From CAVVAL01 sp963740215 (GTDB lineage: Bacteria > Actinomycetota > Actinomycetes > Mycobacteriales > Cryptosporangiaceae): a DNA stretch of 64,000 bases. The translations under genes and the position numbers were made by a program. How positions within the stretch are numbered: position 1 is the stretch's first letter; each line of letters begins with the position of its first letter. The stretch spans positions 1-64,000 of the forward strand of contig CAVUDJ010000012.1 of the NCBI GenBank assembly GCA_963740215.1, given 5' to 3'. The notes beneath the pieces were generated by a model, which was given only the letters and a program-made list of their open reading frames with translations, searched no databases and was not told the DNA's origin. This document shows positions 7,841 to 14,713 of the stretch, in pieces.

Positions 7841-8006
7841 GGGGGACCTACGGTCCCCCACGGACCTTATTGGGGGGGACCACAGTCCCGGCAGCCTGTC
7901 CCTGTGGTCCCGCCTGCCGGGACTGTGGTCCCGCCTGCCGCCCCTGTGGTCCCCCCTTTGCAGGTAGGCGGGACTGTGGTCCCGCCTTAGGCGGGACTGT
8001 GGTCCC
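7841..8006. repeat. iteron-like array inside the winged-helix gene (candidate origin)
   Basis: Six copies of the core CCTGTGGTCCC or its palindromic form GGGACTGTGGTCCC (one inverted) have centres near 7882, 7904, 7925, 7946, 7976 and 7999. A related perfect inverted repeat, GGGGGACC-TAC-GGTCCCCC, lies at 7841-7859. Most spacings are 21-23 bp, two helical turns. The array encodes 7-residue repeats (GPQSRQA, GPQGRQA) at the C-terminus of the protein. Iterons inside an initiator gene are known from lambda O; that this is an origin is inferred. Confidence 0.7.
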
Positions 8007-8381
8007 TCCATTGGTGACCTGCGGATTTGGGCCATATCTCGGTGGGGCACAGTCCTTGCGGCAGTCGCACCCGGCCGGCGCCGGGAAAGCGGGCAGCACA
8101 TACGTAGGGACGGTGCCGGGCACGGCGTAGAGCGGCCGGCCACGTCGATCGCTGCCCATCGGTACCCGGACCTCGATCCCGCGGTCGGCGAGCTTCTCGA
8201 TCGCCTTGCGCACGCCGCTAGACGTCAATCCGGTCCGTCGCCTCATCGTGGCGCTGCTGATCGCGACTGGCTGCCAGTGGCTGCGCTGTTTGCCTGCGAT
8301 CGCGATCAGCACCAGGCGCTCGCCCGACGTCAGCTCCCGCGGCGCGTGGTCGGACACCTCGTCGGTGAGCTGGTAGGCCAT
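7848..8381 (-). CDS. winged-helix protein, candidate replication initiator
   Basis: A 177-residue protein with an ATG start at 8381. Residues 12-75 form a winged-helix domain (SGERLVLIAIAGKQR, then SSATMRRRTGLTSSGVRKAI, then ADRGIEVRV) of the type in phage replication initiators and plasmid Rep N-termini. A short cysteine pair (CDCRKDC) follows at about 108-114. The last 60 residues are a low-complexity Gly/Pro/Gln/Arg tail made of GPQSRQA-like repeats because the DNA there is an iteron-like array. The layout resembles lambda O, with an N-terminal DNA-binding domain and the origin inside the gene. A plain regulator with a repetitive tail is the alternative. Confidence 0.65.
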   Translation of the reverse strand: MAYQLTDEVSDHAPRELTSGERLVLIAIAGKQRSHWQPVAISSATMRRRTGLTSSGVRKAIEKLADRGIEVRVPMGSDRRGRPLYAVPGTVPTYVLPAFPAPAGCDCRKDCAPPRYGPNPQVTNGGTTVPPKAGPQSRLPAKGGPQGRQAGPQSRQAGPQGQAAGTVVPPNKVRGGP

Positions 8382-8428
8382 TCACCGACCCCGATCCCCC
8401 GGCGAGCGGGCGCGCGTCCTCCCCGACA

Positions 8429-8677
8429 TCAGGCGGCCGAGCCGGACCCGTTGTCGCTGTCGGCCGTGACGGGCTCGCCGAGCGCGCGGAACAGGTCGGC
8501 GCGGGTGACCAGACACTTGCCGCCGAGCCGCAGCACTCGACAGGGAAACTCGCCACGCTTCGCTAGTTCGAACGTGGCCGACCGGCCCAGCCCGAAGGCC
8601 CGCCCGGCCGTGGGCCAGAGCTTGAAGGACGTGGGAAGCGCCAATAGTTCGGCTTGGGTCATCGGCGGGTGAGCCAT
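8429..8677 (-). CDS. excisionase-like HTH protein (MerR/AlpA type)
   Basis: An 82-residue protein with an ATG start at 8677. The centre, FGLGRSATFELAKRGEFPCR, followed by VLRLGGKCLVTRADLFRALG, matches the HTH_17/excisionase layout: helix-turn-helix, wing, then a helix reading the site. Such proteins direct integrase towards excision. It is divergent from the XRE-type gene at 8771 across a 93-bp shared promoter region, like a lysogeny switch. It leads the minus-strand block running to the second recombinase and beyond. Confidence 0.8.
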   Translation of the reverse strand: MAHPPMTQAELLALPTSFKLWPTAGRAFGLGRSATFELAKRGEFPCRVLRLGGKCLVTRADLFRALGEPVTADSDNGSGSAA

Positions 8678-8770
8678 GAACACTCCTTGTGCGCTGAGAA
8701 CACGTGCTGTGCTGTGCCAGGATTCTGCTGCGTGGTTGCATCCCGTGTCAACCGATGCTTGAATGTGCTC
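8678..8770. promoter_or_regulatory. divergent promoter region between excisionase and repressor genes
   Basis: 93 bp between opposite start codons. GAACAC (or its complement GTGTTC) half-sites recur just inside and outside both starts (8678-8683, around 8698 and at 8774), a reasonable pattern for repressor half-sites. No spacing rule could be established by eye. Confidence 0.45.
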
Positions 8771-9277
8771 ATGGAACACACGCCTGAGGCCTGGGATCCG
8801 GTCGACACCGTCCGGCGGCGCGTGAAGGAGCTCCGCGGGCGCAAGGACTGGACCGGGGCCGAGCTCGGAAAGCGGCTCACCGAGCTCGGCGTGCCGTGGG
8901 ATCGCTCGATCGTGGCGAACTTTGAGAACGGCCGCCGGCGAACCGTCAGTGTCCAGGAGCTTTTCGCGCTTGCGCTGGTGTTCGATGTCGCGCCGGTGCA
9001 CCTGGTGATCCCGCTCGACGATCGCCCGTACCGGATCACCCCGACGCGAACCGAGCCGTCTCTTGAGACTCGCGACTGGTTCCGTGGTGGCCGCCCGTTG
9101 CCAGGTACGGACCTGCGCACGTTCTTCTCGGAGGTGCCGCTCGCGGACATCGACGGCGGCATGAGACGCCGCCGGCCAGCCGAGGTGCGCGACCTCGGTC
9201 CTGGCTTCAACGGCTCCATCGCGGATTGGTCCCGCGCAAAGAAGCAGGAGCAGCAAGAAGAAGGCGAGTCAGAATGA
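8771..9277 (+). CDS. XRE-type repressor-like regulator
   Basis: A 168-residue protein with an ATG start at 8771. Residues 10-75 carry an HTH of the XRE class (WTGAELGKRLTELGVPWDRS, then IVANFENGRRRTVSVQELFA, then ALVFDVAPVHLVIPLDD). The remainder is basic and contains GGMRRRRPAEVRDLG. Its stop overlaps the ATG of the integrase (ATGA), so repressor and integrase are expressed together. Divergence from the excisionase-like gene suggests that it holds the element in the integrated state. Confidence 0.8.
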   Translation: MEHTPEAWDPVDTVRRRVKELRGRKDWTGAELGKRLTELGVPWDRSIVANFENGRRRTVSVQELFALALVFDVAPVHLVIPLDDRPYRITPTRTEPSLETRDWFRGGRPLPGTDLRTFFSEVPLADIDGGMRRRRPAEVRDLGPGFNGSIADWSRAKKQEQQEEGESE

Positions 9278-10659
9278 AGGGCTCGGTTAGGCGCTTCTGC
9301 ACGTGCAAGGACAGCCGGACGGGCAAGGAGCTGGGGGCGAGCTGCCCGTTGCTCGCGCCGAACGTCAAGCATGGCGAGTGGGAGTACCGGGACCGGCTTC
9401 CCACTAGCACGGGGTATCGACCGTTCCGGCGCCGGCCGTTCGCGACGAAGAAGCTCGCCGAGGCGTTCCAGAAGCGCGTGTACGAGCTGCTCGACCTCGC
9501 GCACGCTGACGCGAAGACGGCCGCGCGGATCGGTGATCTGATCTTCGAGAAGACGAAGCGCGGCGGCCAGCTCTCGCTCGTCGACGACGTGCGCCGGCGG
9601 CTCGGCCTCGGCCGCGAGCTGGACCAGGGCGAGTCGCTCGGCGAGCTGCTGGAGCGCTGGTACAAGGGCAAGAAGGCGCTGCGGGAGTCGACAGCGCGGC
9701 TGTACCGGCAGCACCTCGACAACTACCTGATCCCGCACCTCGGCGAGGCGTCCGTCGAGCGGCTCGGCGCCGAGCACATCGCGGACCTGTTCGACCTGAT
9801 CGACGAGTGGAACGCGGAGATCGAGCTGGCGCGCGCCGAGAAGCGGCGCCCAGTGCTCGACGGCGACGTACGCAAGCGATCCGGCCTGGTCGGCGCGGCG
9901 ACACAGCGGCGGATCTTCGCGACGCTCCGCGCGGCGCTCAACGCCGCGGTGAGGCAGCGCCGGATCACGTACAACCCGTGTGCCGGCGTCGAGCTGGCTC
10001 CGGAGCACCGCGAGCCTGCGCGGGTGTGGTCGCCCGCGCAGGTGGCCACGTTCCTCGACGCGAGCGCGGCCGACGCGATCGCGCTGCTGTACCGGCTCGT
10101 GCTGCTGCGCGGTCTACGGCGCGGCGAGGCGGTCGGCCTGCGGTGGACCGGCGTTGACCTCGACGCGAAGGAGGCGCGCGTCACGCGGCCGATCCTGCAG
10201 CTCGGCGGGCGCCTGGTCGACAGCCAGCCGAAGACGCGCGCCGGCGAGCGCACGGTCAGCCTCGACGGCGAGACGGTGAAGCTACTGAGGGCGCACCGGA
10301 CGAAGCAGCGCCGCGAGCGGCTCACGTGGGGCGAGGCGTACGAGGATCACGACCTGGTCTTCGCCCGCGAGAACGGGACGCCGGTGCCACCCGACTACGT
10401 GAGCCGGCACTTCGGCGAGCTGGCGATCGCGGCCGGCCTGCCGAGAATCCGGCTGCACGAGGGTCGACACACCGCGGCGACGCTCGCGCTGGAGGCCGGG
10501 CTCGACGTCAAGATCGTGTCCGACCAGCTCGGCCACTCCACCACGACGATCACGCGCGACCTGTACCAGCACGTACGCCGCGCGGTGCACGACGAAGCGG
10601 CCGAGAAGGTGCTTGCGCTGCTGCCCGCCCGCAAGGCCACAGATCGGACCGGGTCATGA
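9274..10659 (+). CDS. int: tyrosine integrase of the element
   Basis: A 461-residue phage-type integrase. An N-terminal arm-binding region (about 1-95) is followed by a SAM-like core-binding domain (about 115-245: LLERWYKGKKALRESTARLY) and a catalytic domain. Catalytic residues visible are Arg in LRGLRRGEA, HEGRH with its His and Arg, the second His in QLGHS and Tyr in DLYQHV near residue 430. The ATG at 9274 overlaps the repressor stop and GAAGGCGAG lies just upstream. It ends 81 bp from the tRNA-Ser gene, whose 61-bp 3' segment is repeated at the far end. It should catalyse integration into that tRNA. Confidence 0.95.
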   Translation: MKGSVRRFCTCKDSRTGKELGASCPLLAPNVKHGEWEYRDRLPTSTGYRPFRRRPFATKKLAEAFQKRVYELLDLAHADAKTAARIGDLIFEKTKRGGQLSLVDDVRRRLGLGRELDQGESLGELLERWYKGKKALRESTARLYRQHLDNYLIPHLGEASVERLGAEHIADLFDLIDEWNAEIELARAEKRRPVLDGDVRKRSGLVGAATQRRIFATLRAALNAAVRQRRITYNPCAGVELAPEHREPARVWSPAQVATFLDASAADAIALLYRLVLLRGLRRGEAVGLRWTGVDLDAKEARVTRPILQLGGRLVDSQPKTRAGERTVSLDGETVKLLRAHRTKQRRERLTWGEAYEDHDLVFARENGTPVPPDYVSRHFGELAIAAGLPRIRLHEGRHTAATLALEAGLDVKIVSDQLGHSTTTITRDLYQHVRRAVHDEAAEKVLALLPARKATDRTGS

Positions 10660-10662
10660 CCG

Positions 10663-10685
10663 CGTGTGTCATCCCTGAGTCATCC
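10663..10685. promoter_or_regulatory. putative integrase arm-type sites, right end
   Basis: CGTGTGTCATCC (10663-10674) and TGAGTCATCC (10676-10685) lie between the integrase stop and the att repeat. The same words occur at 327-347 near the other end, in the opposite order. Confidence 0.4.
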
Positions 10686-10737
10686 GGGCGGTCCGCCGGC
10701 GAGCGCGGCCGGCGAGCGCCTGGCGTTTGTGCTGGTC

Positions 10738-10798
10738 AGCGGAGGGCGTGGGATTCGAACCCACGAGAACGGTCACCCGTCCTAGCAGTTTTCAAGAC
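10738..10798. repeat. integrase-proximal attachment-site repeat
   Basis: Identical over 61 bp to 150-210. It covers the discriminator base through the anticodon stem of the tRNA-Ser on the minus strand, so integration leaves the tRNA intact on this side. Confidence 0.9.
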
Positions 10799-10828
10799 TG
10801 CCGCCATCGGCCACTAGGCGAGCCCTCC
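10740..10828 (-). tRNA. tRNA-Ser (anticodon UGA)
   Basis: 89 nt. The acceptor stem GGAGGGC/GCCCTCC pairs fully and is followed by discriminator G. The anticodon loop CTTGAAA has TGA at 10794-10792 (plus-strand TCA) between the GCAGT and ACTGC stems. The long variable arm and the T loop GTTCGAATC are typical of tRNA-Ser. No CCA is encoded, as usual in actinomycetes. It reads codons UCA/UCG/UCU and is the integration target of the adjacent element. Confidence 0.97.
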
Positions 10829-11200
10829 TGAGCTGCGAAAACGCCACTTGCTCTCACCCTGCTCCAGGTGGTCTGCCCGTGATGCGCCCGCTGGCTCAGC
10901 CTCCGGTGTCCCGGAGACTCCGTGCAGTTTCTCACGACCGTCACCGTTGCTCGACGAGATACCCACCGACGCGAGCGCCTGTGCGATCCGGTCGTTGTAG
11001 ACCTGCTCCTCACCGTCAACGCAGTTGGCGTAGACCTGGAGCATGACCGCGACCCCATGACCTGCCCGACGAGCCACCGCCATTGGAGCAACGCCACAAA
11101 GGGATGCCAGCGTGCCGAAGGTCGTACAGGGCGAGCGGCGTTGAAGCCTGCGCGGTCGTCAACGCGGCCTTGGGAGCATTCGCCAGACGCTGCCGGCGTG
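10814..11200 (-). pseudogene. decayed tyrosine integrase C-terminal remnant
   Basis: Going upstream on the minus strand one reads RRAGHGVAVMLQVYANCVDG and then, in another frame, LALYDLRHAGIPLW. Together these match the end of actinomycete tyrosine integrases: the HxxR motif, the RRAGH second histidine, and the VYA...DG tyrosine region. Frameshift and deletion between the two pieces, plus the missing N-terminal 300 residues, show a dead gene. Its 3' end runs into the tRNA-Ser. It is probably the trace of an older element that used the same tRNA. Bases 11201-11466 contain nothing further that I can support. Confidence 0.8.
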
Positions 11201-11466
11201 GGGGTTGGTAGCGGTTGAGACCTCGTCCTTGCGCATCCCAAAAGCACCACCCGTAGGCTGGCGCTGTTGTCGGCGGACCGAAGTGCCGTGGCGTCGGGCT
11301 CGGCTAGTTCAAAAAGTTGTCTGGAACGACTGTTTACGTGCAAATGAGTCGGCTAAACGGCTAAATCGCTTTCAATGGATAGACCGACAGCACCTCCTAT
11401 GCCCTTTGGGCGACACCTACTCGTCCCTTTAGGGCACCCCAACTTCACGTCGGTCTTAACCAGCTA

Positions 11467-11931
11467 ATGTCTATGCTCACGACCATGATCATTCTCAAGA
11501 GGTTGGCTGGCGTCACCGCGAGTGTCGCGCTCGCCCTGGCTGGCACCGCCGCACTGGCCGCCCCGGCCGCCGCCGCGCCCGCGCAGTTCGCCCACATCAA
11601 CATCACGAACTCGCCCACCACACCCAACTACTACGTCGTGCACGTGTACGGCCGCATCAACATCCCGAGCCATGAGAACGTCACCGTCTTCATGCGACTG
11701 AAGGGTGACGACGCGTTCGCCGACAACGACCTCGGGATAACCGCGCGCGGACCGGTCTTCCGGACGCTCGAGGACCCGCCTGGAACGGGATCGTTCTCCA
11801 TAGGCGCGGAGGTGTCTCGCAGTGCGCTCAATGAGGACCCATTTCCGGGGGACGACGACGAAATCTATGCCTGGGTCAGCGCTTCGACCGGCTGGACAGG
11901 GCTCACCGAGAACCACAACATGAGTTCCTGA
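11467..11931 (+). CDS. small secreted protein
   Basis: Up to 154 residues. A signal peptide is clear: a basic start, a hydrophobic run (ASVALALAGTAALAAPAAAA), then a likely AxA cut after about residue 38. The mature part of about 115 residues has beta-rich spacing (FAHINITNSPTTPNYYVVHV) and resembles a small extracellular beta-sandwich, without cysteines. Alternative ATGs at 11473 and 11485 would shorten the leader; no strong ribosome site decides. A strong terminator follows. Function unknown. Confidence 0.75.
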   Translation: MSMLTTMIILKRLAGVTASVALALAGTAALAAPAAAAPAQFAHINITNSPTTPNYYVVHVYGRINIPSHENVTVFMRLKGDDAFADNDLGITARGPVFRTLEDPPGTGSFSIGAEVSRSALNEDPFPGDDDEIYAWVSASTGWTGLTENHNMSS

Positions 11932-11969
11932 CCACTCCGATTCGAGCTGAGCCCATCGTTTTAGGCAAT

Positions 11970-12002
11970 CCGAGGGGGCTGTCACGGCGACAGTCCCCTC
12001 GG
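11970..12002 (+). terminator. hairpin terminator
   Basis: A 14-bp stem (CCGAGGGGGCTGTC with GACAGTCCCCTCGG, one G-T pair) and a 5-base loop lie 38 bp after the secreted-protein stop. Confidence 0.8.
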
Positions 12003-12362
12003 CCGTCTTCTCCGCCTTCCGGTATCAGGCGTCGAGTCCCAGATCCCGCCTGTAATCGGCAATCGCTAGCTAGGGCTGAACACTGAGCCCATTCCAACCT
12101 CTGTCCGATGTGGTCGGGGTGGACGGGGATTGCTTAGATCCAAACTCCGAACTGCGAAACATCCCGCCGAACCATCAGGCAACCGCCTCGTTGACTCGCG
12201 AATGGCAGCCAGCCCGACCGAGGTCGAGCCGGTAGCCGGTGTCCCACGACCGTCACCCGAGTCATGCGCGGTACCCAGCACTGTCGATGCCACCGCCGTG
12301 GCGGGCACGATCATGCGGTCGAGGTCCGGTCGTAGCGCTCGCTAGGGACGTATCGTCACCCC
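12003..12362. other. 360-bp gap without a convincing gene
   Basis: Lower-GC stretch with no supported ORF. It probably contains the promoter of the methyltransferase gene at 12363; no operator or repeat stood out. Confidence 0.5.
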
Positions 12363-13151
12363 ATGGCGCACGACGTCTGGGCAGTGGGCGACGCGTACGA
12401 GCAGTACGTCGGCCGGTGGAGCCGTCGCGTCGGCGAGTCCTTCCTCGACTGGCTGGGCGTTCCACCGGGGCGGCGCTGGCTCGACGTGGGCTGCGGCACC
12501 GGCGCACTGACGGCCACCATCCTGAGCCAGAGCGAGCCCGCCGAGGTCACGGGCGTCGATCCGTCCGAGGGTTTCCTCGCCACCGCTCGCGCGAGGATCA
12601 CCGACTCGCGCGCCGCGTTCCACCTCGGCGACGCTCGGGCGTTGCCGCTGCCCGACCACGGCTTCGACGCCGTCGTCAGCGGGCTCGCGCTCAACTTCGT
12701 CCCCGATCCTGACCGCGCTGCGGCGGAGTTCGCCCGCGTCACCACGCCAGGCGGCACCGTCGCTGCCTACGTCTGGGACTACGCCGGCGGCATGGCGATG
12801 ATGCGCCACTTCTGGGACGCCGCCACCGATCTGGACCCCGCCGCCGCCGAACTGGACGAGGGTCGCCGCTTCCCGATCTGCCAACCGGAAGCCCTCCGAC
12901 AATTGTGGGCGGGCATGGACGGCGTAAGGACCCAGGCGATCGACGTACCCACGATCTTCGCCGGCTTCGACGACTACTGGATGCCGTTCCTCGGCGGCCA
13001 GGGTCCGGCACCCGGGTACGTCATGTCGCTCGGCGAGGAGAACCGCAGCGCCCTCCGCGACCTGCTGCGTGACCGCCTGCTGGCCGGCACTGACGGATCG
13101 ATACGTCTCACCGCCAGGGCGTGGGCCGTCCAGGGCACGACGAAGAGCTAG
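12363..13151 (+). CDS. class I SAM-dependent methyltransferase
   Basis: 262 residues. Motif I WLDVGCGTGALTATIL lies at about 39-54, the acidic motif II VTGVDPSEGF at about 62-71, then FHLGDARALPLPDHGFDAVV (about 88-107) and motif post-I/IV VSGLALNFVPD. This is the Methyltransf_11/25 layout used on small molecules. The substrate cannot be deduced. No ribosome site of note precedes the ATG and the mRNA may be nearly leaderless. The next gene, an MFS transporter, follows on the same strand after 71 bp. Confidence 0.85.
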   Translation: MAHDVWAVGDAYEQYVGRWSRRVGESFLDWLGVPPGRRWLDVGCGTGALTATILSQSEPAEVTGVDPSEGFLATARARITDSRAAFHLGDARALPLPDHGFDAVVSGLALNFVPDPDRAAAEFARVTTPGGTVAAYVWDYAGGMAMMRHFWDAATDLDPAAAELDEGRRFPICQPEALRQLWAGMDGVRTQAIDVPTIFAGFDDYWMPFLGGQGPAPGYVMSLGEENRSALRDLLRDRLLAGTDGSIRLTARAWAVQGTTKS

Positions 13152-13222
13152 GGTCGCCGCTTTTCGATCTTGTCGCACCCAACCAATAGCTTCAGCACGT
13201 CAACGAAGCCAACGGGGGCGCG

Positions 13223-14461
13223 ATGAGCCGGGGCACGCCACTGCGCGAGCGCACGTTCCGCCGGTACTTCACCGGCCAGGCGCTGTCGAACTTCGGCGAC
13301 GCCCTGGTCCCGGTCGCGCTGGCGTTCGCCGTCCTCGACCTGAACGCGTCCGCGGGCGCGCTCGGCCTCGTCCTGCTCGCCAACCGACTGCCGGTGGTGG
13401 CGCTCGTGCTCCTCGGCGGCGTCATCGGCGACCGGTGGCCGCGACCACGAGTCATGCTCTCGGCCGACGCGGTCCGCTGCGTGATCCAGGCCGTCACGGC
13501 AGGGCTGCTGCTCACCGGCGAGGCGCAGATCTGGCACCTGGTCGTGCTGCAGGCGATCGTCGGCGCGGCCGGCGCGTTCTTCACCCCTGCCGCCGCCGGG
13601 CTCCTACCCGCGACGGTCTCGCCGGGCCACCTCCAGCAGGCGAACGCGCTGGTCGGCCTGGCGCGGAACACGACGGCGCTGGTCGCGGCGGGCGTCTCGG
13701 CGTCGCTGGTCGCCACGGTCGGGTCGGGATGGGCGTTCGCCGTCGACGCCCTCACGTTCGCGGCGAGCGGCATTTCTCTGGCGCTCCTGAAGATCCAGCA
13801 CGGGCCGCCGATCAAGAGGCCGAGGTTGTTCCGCCAACTCGCCGAGGGGTGGAGTCACGTGGCGAGCCGGCGCTGGCTCTGGGCCTCGATCCTGCACGTC
13901 TCACTGGTCAACGCACTCGCCATCGCACCGTTCATGGTGCTCGGCCCGCTCGTCGCACATGCCGAGCTGGGCGGTGCGCCGGCATGGGCGGTCCTCGGCA
14001 CCGGGTACTCCGTCGGCGCGATCCTCGGCGGGGTCGTCAGCATGCGCGTTCATCCGCGGCACCCGCTGCGGTGGGGCACGCTCGTCGTTCTCGCGCTCTG
14101 CCCGCTCATGGCACTGCTCGCGATCCCCGGTCCGGTGTGGGCGCTCGCCGTCGCCGCAGTCATCGCCGGTGCACAGGCCAGCTTCTCGTCCGCGATGACG
14201 GCGGTCGCCACGCAGACGCACGTGCCCGAGGAGGCGCTGGCCCGGGTCAGCTCGTACAGCCAGTTCGGCACGCTGGTGCTGGTCCCTGCGAGCTTCGCCG
14301 CCACCGGCGCAGTGGCCGACCTGCTCGGCGCGAGCACGACGCTCTGGTTCTGCTGCGGCTTCGTCGCGCTCAGCACGGCGCTGACGTTCTCGCTGCGGTC
14401 GGTCCGTGATCTCTCCCGCTCACCCGCCGCCAACGAGAGCACGCCTACGCCTGTCGGGTGA
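13223..14461 (+). CDS. MFS transporter (EntS/MFS_3-like)
   Basis: 412 residues with 12 predicted membrane helices. The opening RTFRRYFTGQALSNFGDALV and the loop GGVIGDRWPRPRVMLSADAV (variant of the MFS signature between helices 2 and 3) are typical of the MFS_3 exporter group, which includes enterobactin exporters. The middle loop (KIQHGPPIKRPRLFRQLAEG) separates two six-helix halves. Probably a proton-driven exporter of a drug or small metabolite in the cytoplasmic membrane. It may be co-transcribed with the methyltransferase. Confidence 0.85.
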   Translation: MSRGTPLRERTFRRYFTGQALSNFGDALVPVALAFAVLDLNASAGALGLVLLANRLPVVALVLLGGVIGDRWPRPRVMLSADAVRCVIQAVTAGLLLTGEAQIWHLVVLQAIVGAAGAFFTPAAAGLLPATVSPGHLQQANALVGLARNTTALVAAGVSASLVATVGSGWAFAVDALTFAASGISLALLKIQHGPPIKRPRLFRQLAEGWSHVASRRWLWASILHVSLVNALAIAPFMVLGPLVAHAELGGAPAWAVLGTGYSVGAILGGVVSMRVHPRHPLRWGTLVVLALCPLMALLAIPGPVWALAVAAVIAGAQASFSSAMTAVATQTHVPEEALARVSSYSQFGTLVLVPASFAATGAVADLLGASTTLWFCCGFVALSTALTFSLRSVRDLSRSPAANESTPTPVG

Positions 14462-14619
14462 CTCCACGTAACGCGCTGTCGCCGTCCGTACAGGAATTCT
14501 CGCGCTCGGCACAGGAGTCGACGCGCACCGTTACACCTCGGCGAATCGCCACAAAACCAGCTAGCCTCACGAAACCTCGCTCCCGGTTCGGGCGCCAAAT
14601 CGGGTGGCGAGGGCCTGCG

Positions 14620-14679
14620 ATGCTGGCCGAGGCGAATCCTCAGGAGGTCGCGTACGTAGCTGGGTGTGACGAGAACTGA
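14620..14679 (+). CDS. possible 19-residue leader or precursor peptide ORF
   Basis: An ATG at 14620 with GCGAGGG about 10 bases upstream opens a 19-codon frame, MLAEANPQEVAYVAGCDEN, stopping just before or across the likely start of the radical-SAM-like gene. Short ORFs before radical SAM genes are sometimes peptide substrates or translational leaders. Chance occurrence is quite possible in this GC-rich DNA. Confidence 0.25.
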   Translation: MLAEANPQEVAYVAGCDEN

Positions 14680-14713
14680 CCACCTTCGACCGGGGCGAGG
14701 TGTTGTTCACCGG

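Larger units (their letters stand above)
150..10798. mobile_element. tRNA-Ser(UGA) integrative element, ~10.65 kb
   Basis: Two identical 61-bp direct repeats (150-210 and 10738-10798) bound a block whose last gene is a tyrosine integrase ending 81 bp from the intact tRNA-Ser. This is the classic layout of an element inserted in the 3' half of a tRNA gene, where the integrase-proximal repeat restores the tRNA and the distal repeat is the displaced old 3' end. Cargo includes an excisionase-like gene, two XRE-type regulators plus a broken XRE-TPR gene, a second tyrosine recombinase, a winged-helix protein with in-gene repeats, an SpdB/DUF2637 membrane protein, a ClpP-like protease and short unknown ORFs. 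No FtsK/TraB translocase, capsid or terminase gene is visible. It could be a phage satellite, a reduced actinomycete integrative conjugative element or a prophage remnant. Confidence 0.88.

Noticed and set aside
7841..8006. Repeat array considered as a CRISPR
   Set aside because: The repeats are 11-14 bp, spacers are partly repeated and encode protein, and no cas genes are near.
10741..10817. Protein-like reading RAWDSNPRERSP across the tRNA
   Set aside because: This is translated tRNA-Ser sequence, a common false ORF.
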